DNA from: Alphaproteobacteria bacterium
GTDB taxonomy: Bacteria > Pseudomonadota > Alphaproteobacteria > Micropepsales > Micropepsaceae
Length of the DNA: 11,929 nucleotides
Direction of reading: 5' to 3'
NCBI GenBank assembly: GCA_015654715.1
Contig: JAATGK010000204.1
Location: forward strand, 1-11,929
Shown: piece by piece, positions 6,387 through 11,929 of the stretch
Layout of the letters: every line of letters begins with the position of its first letter
How positions within the stretch are numbered: position 1 is the first letter of the stretch
Translations under genes and position numbers: made by a program
Notes under the pieces: model-generated
The model's input: the letters and a program-made list of their open reading frames with translations, nothing else
Told to the model about the DNA's origin: nothing
Databases searched by the model: none

Positions 6387-7466
6387 TCAGCGAACGATCC
6401 GAACTTCTTTGGGTTCGACTTCGATTCGTAGACCGAGAACAGACGCGGCAACTTTGGCAAAACCGACGGGATCATTCGAAGCGAACAACCCTGTGATCGT
6501 ACGACGCTCGAACGCCGGGTCGACGATGATTCTCGTGTCACTGTAACGCGCGAATTCTGTGGCTGCATCCGCGAGCGTTTCGTTTTCAAACGCTATCCGG
6601 CCGAACTGCCAGACCAACTGGCGCGCCACTTGCGGGTGCGAAACGGGGTGAACGGTGATCGGAGCGTCACGCATAACCAAGGCCTGCGTCTCCGCAACGG
6701 CGCGGACAGGATGAGCACTCGGCCTGTCGCGGCGGATCACCTCGACCACACCTTCCTGCACCAAAACCTGAATCGGGCGCTTCGGCAGCAGGCGCACGGT
6801 AAAACTCGTCCCTACCGCACGGACTTCGGTATCGAAAGCAGTCACGACGAACGGACGCTTTCTGTTTTTCGCGACCCTAAAAAGGGCTTCACCGCACACA
6901 AGCCGGATGCTCCGCATGGCCTCCGTATAACGGACCGTCATCTTGGAGGCGGTATTGAGCGTCACGACAGAACCGTCCGGCAGGTTTACGACGCGGGTTT
7001 CCCCCACCGTCGTGGTGAATTCCGTCCGCGCGCGTTCCCACAAATCCGTGCCCACCACACCAGCCACCGCAAAGGACGCCGCGGCGCTGCCGGTCAAGAC
7101 GATCCGGCGGCGCGTCCAAACTTGCGACGTCGTCACAGCCGCCGGCGTCTCGGCAACCATCGCGTTCAGAGCGCTGCTCGACACGTCAGCCGAGAGCACC
7201 GGAGTTTTGGGTAATGCCGCGCTCGCGTCGTCGGTGGGAACCGCCATTTCGGCAATGGACGCGCGTAAGGCGTCCGCACCGACCGCACGAAGCCGATCCA
7301 GACGCATAAATACAGCTTGGGCCCGTGCGAAAGCGCCGACATGCCGGATATCCTCGGCTTGCCACGACGCAAGTCGAACCCGTTCGTCCGGGGTCAGATT
7401 TCCGCGGACTACCTTTGCAGCCCATGCGGCTGCGAGCCTGTCAATCTCATCGTTTAAGGAACCCAT
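6387..7466 (-). CDS. FecR-like anti-sigma / sigma-regulator protein
   Basis: Inner-membrane sensor that relays receptor occupancy to its sigma factor. The 359 residues show a cytoplasmic N-terminal domain of DUF4880 type (about 6-60; EIDRLAAAWAAKV, ARAQAVF). A single membrane segment (121-141) follows, just after a TRRR stretch. The periplasmic FecR domain (about 150-245) contains LPDGSVVTLNTAS, GEALFRVAK and RAVGTSFTVR. The C-terminal part (287-359; GRIAFENETLADAATEFARYS ... ITGLFAS ... VRIVR) is STN-like, the region known in this family to meet the receptor's signalling domain. ATG 7466-7464 overlaps the sigma-factor stop by 20 bases, implying coupled translation and a fixed ratio. The neighbouring STN receptor is the obvious partner. 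Whether it inhibits or activates the sigma factor cannot be read from sequence. Confidence 0.94.
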   Translation of the reverse strand: MGSLNDEIDRLAAAWAAKVVRGNLTPDERVRLASWQAEDIRHVGAFARAQAVFMRLDRLRAVGADALRASIAEMAVPTDDASAALPKTPVLSADVSSSALNAMVAETPAAVTTSQVWTRRRIVLTGSAAASFAVAGVVGTDLWERARTEFTTTVGETRVVNLPDGSVVTLNTASKMTVRYTEAMRSIRLVCGEALFRVAKNRKRPFVVTAFDTEVRAVGTSFTVRLLPKRPIQVLVQEGVVEVIRRDRPSAHPVRAVAETQALVMRDAPITVHPVSHPQVARQLVWQFGRIAFENETLADAATEFARYSDTRIIVDPAFERRTITGLFASNDPVGFAKVAASVLGLRIEVEPKEVRIVR

Positions 7467-8037
7467 CTTCCGAGCTTACTTCATCTACCTTATTATTGGA
7501 CGAACGAGCCCGAGCTTTTCCCCCGCGTCCGAACACTTTGATTAGCACTAAGACGCCCTTCGCTAAGTTATTCTCGACAACTTTTTCCGTGACTCCAAGA
7601 CGTTGGGCCGTTTCCTTTTGCGATAATCCTTCCACGCGGCGCATAATCAGCGTTTCCCGACAAGCTTCTGGAACCTGGGCCAACGCGTTCGCGACTTCCA
7701 GAATCTCATCCCGAAACTCCATACGCTCTTCCGCACTCACTTCGGGTAACGCCACTTCGAGCTGCTCCAGACTTTCGCCCGAAATGATGGACACCACCCG
7801 CGAGCGCCGAATATGATCGATGATAATGCCCCTCGCCGTCTGGATCGCGTATTGCCGCGGATAACGGATCGACTCGATCCCCGGGGCGGAGAGAATGCGC
7901 GCGTACATCTCCTGGATGACGTCATCGATATCCAGATCCGCGACGTAAGCGCGCTTCAACCGGGCACGAACAAGCGCCTCATGGGGCAGCACATTTCGCG
8001 CCAGCCACTGCGTTCGCTCTTGGTTGCTTAACGTCAT
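7447..8037 (-). CDS. ECF-subfamily RNA polymerase sigma factor (FecI-like)
   Basis: Extracytoplasmic-function sigma factor, 196 residues, with region 2 at about 20-80 (LDIDDVIQEMYARI, YAIQTARGIIIDHIRRSR) and region 4 at about 105-168 (LAQVPEACRETLIMRRVEGL, helix-turn-helix SQKETAQRLGVTEKVVENNL). A basic/polar tail RGGKARARSSNN follows. I chose ATG 8037-8035 because it is the only ATG before region 2 and gives a normal family length. The frame stays open back to a TTG at 8169, but those 44 residues are Cys-rich and unlike any sigma factor. No good Shine-Dalgarno precedes 8037, so translation may be weak or the start differs. It overlaps the FecR-like gene by 20 bases. Likely targets are the receptor gene and perhaps the GH43 operon (inference). 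Confidence 0.92.
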   Translation of the reverse strand: MTLSNQERTQWLARNVLPHEALVRARLKRAYVADLDIDDVIQEMYARILSAPGIESIRYPRQYAIQTARGIIIDHIRRSRVVSIISGESLEQLEVALPEVSAEERMEFRDEILEVANALAQVPEACRETLIMRRVEGLSQKETAQRLGVTEKVVENNLAKGVLVLIKVFGRGGKARARSSNNKVDEVSSEDGFLKR

Positions 8038-8283
8038 ACGTTGAGGAAAGCACCAATCCGAACTTTTGCAATGCGTTTCTGCCCCTCTGGGGAGCGTTTT
8101 TCCCAACGACTGTGTCTGCCAATCACCGCCGCATTTGCGGTTCGGGCAAATCGAGCGCCCGTTCGTCAACTAATGTAGTATTTGGCGTGTTTTTGGCGCG
8201 TGAGGTACGTTCAGCAAACGATTTTCGAACATCGCCGCGGCAACAGATTCCGTCCGTTGACGCGCCTGGGGTGGCGGTAGTGT

Positions 8284-8330
8284 GCAGCACGAAGGTGGTA
8301 ACGCTACCACGCTAGCGCACGGCGTGCTGC
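8284..8330. promoter_or_regulatory. LacI-type operator candidate inside a nested inverted repeat
   Basis: GTGGTA (8295-8300) ACGC TACCAC (8305-8310) forms a palindrome whose core TGGTAACGCTACCA has the 14-base, central-CG layout usual for LacI-family operators. It is flanked by the perfect arms GCAGCACG (8284-8291) and CGTGCTGC (8323-8330). Two further short palindromes, CGCTAGCG (8310-8317) and GCACG-G-CGTGC (8317-8327), overlap the right side. It sits about 260 bases before the sigma-factor start, so it could control the sigma/FecR/receptor unit. The regulator is not in this window. Confidence 0.45.
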
Positions 8331-8472
8331 CTTTCGCGCACAGCGCAACGCCTTGAAACCCACTTCAAGCGCCTGATCAGCGACATGCGTTCTATTCCGG
8401 TGGGGTTGCCCTTGAAAGCAACTCCATGGTGCAGAACGCCGGCGCAGTCACCTGATCCGCGAGCTGGGCGCC

Positions 8473-8505
8473 GGATGGCGGATGGCGGATGGCGGATGGC
8501 GGATG
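8473..8505. repeat. Heptamer tandem repeat (GGATGGC, 4.7 copies)
   Basis: Four exact GGATGGC units (8473-8479, 8480-8486, 8487-8493, 8494-8500) and a partial fifth (GGATG, 8501-8505). The unit is not a multiple of three and the array is non-coding. Such short arrays change copy number by replication slippage. Confidence 0.9.
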
Positions 8506-8669
8506 ATACGATTACCATGCGTAGCCCGAGGCATTCACAGCCAGGGGAATCCGTACCATCGTTTGGCGCTTGGTCACAGGCGTCACGCCGAAAACACGCG
8601 CCAAGATCAACCCCAGGTCCTAAGGGCGCCAAAAATACTTCCGCCGGTTAAGCGCGCGCTGCAAAACGG

Positions 8670-8698
8670 AACACCCCGGCTTTGCAGGCCGGGGTGTT
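8670..8698 (-). terminator. Intrinsic-type terminator of the araB-araD-symporter operon
   Basis: Perfect 11-base stem AACACCCCGGC (8670-8680) / GCCGGGGTGTT (8688-8698) with a 7-base loop, 34 bases after the symporter stop. On the minus strand it is followed by CCGTTTT. The hairpin is strong although the T tract is short and interrupted. Confidence 0.8.
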
Positions 8699-8732
8699 TG
8701 CCAATGGCACAAACGGTTTCGCCGTGCCGTGA

Positions 8733-10490
8733 TCAGAAGAACGTGATGTAGAAGGCGATGATGACGGCCACCACGATCAGGCTGAGCACCACATCGCCGG
8801 TGCCCCAGCTGGCGCGCGTGGCCGCTTTTTCCTCCGGCGTAGCGCCGAACCACGAGTATTTGAGCTTGCCGAGGTCGGGTGCTTTGGTGAGCAGGCTGAT
8901 GATGACCATCAGCGCCGCCGAGGTCACCAGCAGTATCTGGCACCAGTAAAGCCAGTTGATGATCCAAATGTCGAAGATCATGCCGTACTGCGCTTTCAGC
9001 GGTGCCAGCGCCGCGTGATACTGGTCGAGGGTAATGGTGTTGTGGAAGAGTTGCTGCTTGAGCGCGGCAACCTCCACTTTGTGACCCTTCATCACGATGT
9101 CGGCGCCGAGGCGGGCGAACCCGCCGATGATGCCGATCAGGAACGACCAGAAGGCTGCCGGCGCCGTGGCGCGCTTCCAGAACACGCCCGCGATGAACAA
9201 CACGACGATCGCCGGCGACAGGTAGCTCTGCACATTCTGCAGATATTCGTAGAGATTCGACGACAGCATCTTGATCACCAGCACCCAGCAGATGCCGAGG
9301 ATCACAATCACGCCGGTAGCGATGCGCCCGACCGTCACTTCCTCACGGCCCGATGCGTTCGGCCGCCATTCGCGATAGAAGTCCATGGTGAACAACGTCG
9401 CCGAGGCGTTGAACTTCGAGGCCAGCGACGCCATCAGCGCTACGATCATGCCGCAAGCCACAAAGCCGCGCACGCCGTGCGGCAGAATCTGCGCCACCAA
9501 CGAGGTGTAGGCCGCATCGCCGTTCGGGGTATGGAAGCCGGAGCCCGGCATCGACACCAGCGCAAACGCGATCATGCCGGGTACCAGGAAGATGAATACC
9601 GGCGTGAGCTTGAGGAAGCCGGCGAGGATCGTGCCGCGCCGTGCTTCCTGCTGGTTCTTGCCGGCAAGAACGCGCTGAACGATGTATTGATCGGTGCACC
9701 AGTACCAGAAGCCGATGATGGCGGCACCCGGCAGCACCGCAGCCCACGACCACTCCGGATCATGGAAAGAACGGATGAGGTGGATGTTGGCGCCTGCGGC
9801 AGCGACCATCTGGTGCCAGCCGAAGAACAAATTGCCGTGGCCGAGTTCCTGCAGGCCGATGAAGAGAATCGCGACCGAGCCAAAAATCAGAACCGGGGTC
9901 TGCAGCACGGCAGTGTACATGATGACGCGCAAGCCCCCGAGCACCGTGTAAAGCCCGGTCGTGAGCGCCAGACCCAACGCAATCGCCCAGAACACATCCA
10001 TCTGAAAGCCGAACACGTTGACGCTATCAATGCCGAGAAGCGTGCGCACCACCACGTCGCCGGCATAGATGGTGGCGGCAATTTTGGTCAGCACCAGCGA
10101 GGCCATGGTCAGCAGGCTGAGGAGGTTGCGCGAGCCGCGGGAGAAGCGGAGTTCAAGGAACTCCGGCATGGTGAAGACCTTCATGCGATCGTAAAGCGGC
10201 ACGAAGACCCAGCCCAAAACCAGGATGATCCAGCCCTGCATTTCCCAATGGGCCATGGCCATGCCGGTGGCAAAGCCGGCGCCGGCCAACCCGACGAGGT
10301 GCTCGGAGCCGATGTTGGACGAGAAGATCGAGGTACCGATCTGCAGCCAGTTCGAGTCGCGGCCGGACAGGAAATAGTCCTTGCCGGATTCGTTCTTTTT
10401 GCGCATCGACATCATGACGACGGCCGTCATGGCCGCGACGAACGCCGCAACGATCCACCAGTCCAGTGCGTTGAACACCGAATTGCCCAT
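8733..10490 (-). CDS. SGLT-type sodium/solute symporter (SSS family), probable arabinose importer
   Basis: Cytoplasmic-membrane secondary transporter of 585 residues driven by a sodium gradient. About 14 hydrophobic helices are visible, from WWIVAAFVAAMTAVVMM (11-27) to the terminal VVLSLIVVAVIIAFYITFF. Family motifs: DYFLSGRD (38-45), SSNIGSEHLVGLAGAG (57-72), WEMQGW (82-87), WYWCTDQYIVQRVLAGK (262-278, very close to animal SGLT) and ASLASKFNASATLFTMDFY (354-372, the sodium-site helix). A hydrophilic stretch at about 467-503 interrupts the last helices. ATG 10490-10488 follows AAGGGGGAG at a suitable distance and lies 21 bases after the araD stop, so the gene belongs to the ara operon and ends it before the hairpin terminator. 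Arabinose as substrate is inferred from araB and araD; galactose, glucose or oligosaccharides cannot be excluded. Confidence 0.95.
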   Translation of the reverse strand: MGNSVFNALDWWIVAAFVAAMTAVVMMSMRKKNESGKDYFLSGRDSNWLQIGTSIFSSNIGSEHLVGLAGAGFATGMAMAHWEMQGWIILVLGWVFVPLYDRMKVFTMPEFLELRFSRGSRNLLSLLTMASLVLTKIAATIYAGDVVVRTLLGIDSVNVFGFQMDVFWAIALGLALTTGLYTVLGGLRVIMYTAVLQTPVLIFGSVAILFIGLQELGHGNLFFGWHQMVAAAGANIHLIRSFHDPEWSWAAVLPGAAIIGFWYWCTDQYIVQRVLAGKNQQEARRGTILAGFLKLTPVFIFLVPGMIAFALVSMPGSGFHTPNGDAAYTSLVAQILPHGVRGFVACGMIVALMASLASKFNASATLFTMDFYREWRPNASGREEVTVGRIATGVIVILGICWVLVIKMLSSNLYEYLQNVQSYLSPAIVVLFIAGVFWKRATAPAAFWSFLIGIIGGFARLGADIVMKGHKVEVAALKQQLFHNTITLDQYHAALAPLKAQYGMIFDIWIINWLYWCQILLVTSAALMVIISLLTKAPDLGKLKYSWFGATPEEKAATRASWGTGDVVLSLIVVAVIIAFYITFF

Positions 10491-10511
10491 GAACGCGTAC
10501 TCCCCCTTACT

Positions 10512-11204
10512 TTATTTTTGTCCGTAGTAGGCTTTCGGCCCGTGCTTGCGCAGAAAGTGCTTGTCGAGCAGCACCGATTGCATTGCGCCGGTGGCGGGAT
10601 TGATGCGAAGCGTCTCGCTGGCGAGATGCGCCAGATATTCGAGGATCGCCGCGTTGTGCACGGCCTCGTGCGCGTCCTTACCCCAAGCGAACGGGCCATG
10701 GCTCGATACCAGCACCGCCGGCTTATGCAAGGGGTTGATCCCCTTGAACGTCTCGACGATCACCTCGCCGGTGTTGGCTTCGTATTCGGTGTTGATCTCG
10801 TCCGCGGTCATCAGTCGTGTGCAGGGAACGTCGCCATGCCAATAATCGGCATGAGTAGTGCCCATGGCGGGGATCGGCAGCTTGGCTTGCGCCCAGGCCG
10901 TGGCGAACAGGCTGTGGGTGTGGACGATGCCGCCCACCTCCTTGAAGGCGCGGTAAAGCACCAGATGGGTCGCCGTGTCGGAGGAAGGCCGCAGATTGCT
11001 CTCCACCACCTTGCCGGTTTCGAGACTGACCACGACCATGTGCTCGGGCGTCATGCCGTCATAGGAGACGCCCGATGGTTTGATGACGACGAGGCCGCTT
11101 TTGCGGTCGATGCCGCTGACATTGCCGAAGGTCTGGATGACGAGACCTTCCGTCACCAAGTCGAGATTGGCCTGGCAGACGGCCTGTTTCAGCTCTTCCA
11201 GCAT
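10512..11204 (-). CDS. araD: L-ribulose-5-phosphate 4-epimerase
   Basis: Converts L-ribulose 5-phosphate to D-xylulose 5-phosphate, the last dedicated step of bacterial L-arabinose breakdown, in the cytoplasm. The 230 residues match the 231 of the E. coli enzyme and align without gaps through most of it. Features of the class II aldolase fold: GNVS (27-30), KPSG (42-45), SSD with metal ligand Asp76, HTH with ligands His95 and His97, catalytic Asp120 in HAD, and the third histidine ligand His169 in [11 protein letters not shown]-terminal Tyr pair (226-227) lies near the expected active-site tyrosine. I chose ATG 11204-11202: it forms a TGATG overlap with the araB stop and has GGAG six bases upstream. 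An upstream in-frame extension to 11273 exists but only covers araB sequence. Confidence 0.97.
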   Translation of the reverse strand: MLEELKQAVCQANLDLVTEGLVIQTFGNVSGIDRKSGLVVIKPSGVSYDGMTPEHMVVVSLETGKVVESNLRPSSDTATHLVLYRAFKEVGGIVHTHSLFATAWAQAKLPIPAMGTTHADYWHGDVPCTRLMTADEINTEYEANTGEVIVETFKGINPLHKPAVLVSSHGPFAWGKDAHEAVHNAAILEYLAHLASETLRINPATGAMQSVLLDKHFLRKHGPKAYYGQK

Positions 11205-11929
11205 CAAGCACTCCGTACTCGGTCGCGAATATCCATCAGCCGCTTCATCACCGGGGCGAGATTGCCCTGCCATGTCGTGGTTCCGAAAGCGTCATGCAAG
11301 GTGCGATAGATTGCATAAAGCTCGACGTAGACCGCGTGGGCGGCCGCATCCGGCTGATAAACCGTGTCTTTCAGGCCGGTCATGGCGCTTTGCGCAGAGG
11401 CGAAGTCCGCATACACACCGGCAACGACCGCGGCGGCAACCGCCGAGCCGAGGGCTGGGGTCTGGGCCGAGCGCGATATCTTCATCGGCCGGCCGGTGAC
11501 ATCGGCATAAAGCTGCATGACGAAAGCATTCTTCTCGGCGATGCCGCCGCAGTTGATCACCTCGTCGACTTTGACGCCGTATTCTTCGAACCGGTTGATG
11601 ATGGTGAGGGCGCCAAAAGCGGTCGCTTCCACCAGGGCGCGGTAGATTTCCGCCGGGCTGGTATAAAGCGTCTGGCCGAGGAGAAGACCGGTCAGGCGCT
11701 GATCAACCAGGATGGTGCGGTTGCCGTTGTTCCAATCGAGCGCCACCAGGCCGGATTCGCCGGGCTTGAGCTTGGCGGCCATTTCGGTGAGCTCGACGTG
11801 CGAAAGCCCGGCCGGTTGGATGTACTCGACAAACCAATTGAAGATGTCGCCGACCGCCGATTGGCCAGCTTCGAGCCCGAAATAGCCCGGCAACACGCTG
11901 CCGTCGACAATGCCGCAAAGGCCAGGAAC
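11204..11929 (-). CDS. araB: L-ribulokinase, C-terminal part (5' end beyond the window)
   Basis: FGGY-family sugar kinase that phosphorylates L-ribulose with ATP. Only the last 241 residues are present, open at the window edge; family members are about 530-570 long, so over half is missing. Visible blocks are [20 protein letters not shown] (5-24 of the fragment) and [12 protein letters not shown] (23-34), which are characteristic of AraB rather than xylulokinase. DWNNGNRTI (65-73) and the C-terminal FGGY nucleotide-binding region [17 protein letters not shown] (128-144) with [15 protein letters not shown] (157-171) follow. The stop TGA (11206-11204) shares one base with the araD start, giving tight translational coupling. 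Rhamnulokinase or another FGGY kinase is less likely given araD next door. Confidence 0.94.
   Translation of the reverse strand, partial: VPGLCGIVDGSVLPGYFGLEAGQSAVGDIFNWFVEYIQPAGLSHVELTEMAAKLKPGESGLVALDWNNGNRTILVDQRLTGLLLGQTLYTSPAEIYRALVEATAFGALTIINRFEEYGVKVDEVINCGGIAEKNAFVMQLYADVTGRPMKISRSAQTPALGSAVAAAVVAGVYADFASAQSAMTGLKDTVYQPDAAAHAVYVELYAIYRTLHDAFGTTTWQGNLAPVMKRLMDIRDRVRSA

Larger units (their letters stand above)
8038..8669. other. Intergenic region without a credible gene
   Basis: About 630 bases between the sigma-factor start and the terminator of the symporter gene. Frames exist on both strands, but their composition is low-complexity or Arg/Pro-rich with no family resemblance and no ribosome site. 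It contains a heptamer repeat array, a LacI-like palindrome within a longer inverted repeat, a CTTGAA-N6-TTCAAG hairpin (8352-8369) and a small CCCC-TCT-GGGG hairpin (8082-8092) followed on the plus strand by T5. The promoter of the sigma/FecR transcript must lie here, but I cannot pick out a convincing one. Confidence 0.6.

Noticed and set aside
8082..8101. Plus-strand CCCC-TCT-GGGG hairpin followed by T5, like a small terminator
   Set aside because: Only four base pairs and no plus-strand gene ends there; kept only as part of the gap description.
8257..8285. TTGACG on the plus strand as a promoter -35 next to the LacI-like palindrome
   Set aside because: No -10-like hexamer at 16-18 bases and no plus-strand gene downstream.
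8473..8505. Heptamer array considered as a CRISPR or iteron array
   Set aside because: Units are 7 bases with no spacers, and there are no cas genes or replication initiator nearby.
8312..8651. Small open frames on both strands in the intergenic gap
   Set aside because: One encodes the heptamer repeat as MADGGWRMADD; the others are Arg/Pro-rich with no ribosome site. I see no transposase or other remnant that I can name.
9015..11309. Plus-strand open frame of 764 codons opposite the symporter and araD
   Set aside because: Rich in His/Arg/Glu/Asp with no family resemblance; it mirrors the codon bias of two well-supported genes.

Overview
The window comes from a high-GC Gram-negative bacterium, most probably an alphaproteobacterium of the Caulobacterales / Sphingomonadales / Rhizomicrobium type. 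This is judged from the TonB-receptor style (ETIVVTG box, conserved GKLPDNNVIEALQ plug region), the FecI/FecR pair and the tandem family-43 glycosidases. No 16S or other taxonomic marker is present, so this is inference. Every gene I can support lies on the minus strand, so transcription runs from right (11929) to left (1).

Right block (11929 to 8670): an L-arabinose catabolic operon. It holds the C-terminal part of ribulokinase (araB), L-ribulose-5-phosphate 4-epimerase (araD, start overlapping the araB stop as TGATG) and an SGLT-type sodium/solute symporter. It is closed by a strong hairpin terminator at 8670-8698.

Gap (8038 to 8669): about 600 bases with no credible gene. It holds a heptamer tandem repeat and a LacI-type palindrome nested inside a larger inverted repeat, both upstream of the next block.

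Middle block (8037 to 3240): a trans-envelope signalling module of FecI/FecR/FecA type. An ECF sigma factor overlaps a FecR-like anti-sigma regulator by 20 bases, followed by a TonB-dependent receptor carrying an STN signalling domain. The receptor frame is unusual. The STN part has its own signal peptide, and a second signal peptide with its own strong ribosome-binding site lies 122 codons downstream. The two parts are held in one frame only by a run of eight A residues. With seven A the first part would stop at an ATGA overlap with the second start; with nine it would stop at once at TAA.

Left block (3001 to 1): three tandem secreted GH43 glycosidases of the endo-1,5-alpha-L-arabinanase type, the last cut by the window edge. 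A 238-base spacer precedes them, with direct and inverted repeats that look regulatory.

Taken together this reads as an arabinan / arabinose utilisation locus. GH43 enzymes cut arabinan outside the cytoplasmic membrane, the TonB receptor takes up oligosaccharides and probably signals through FecR and the sigma factor, the symporter imports sugar, and AraB and AraD feed the pentose phosphate pathway. No isomerase (araA) or GH51 arabinofuranosidase is visible here.
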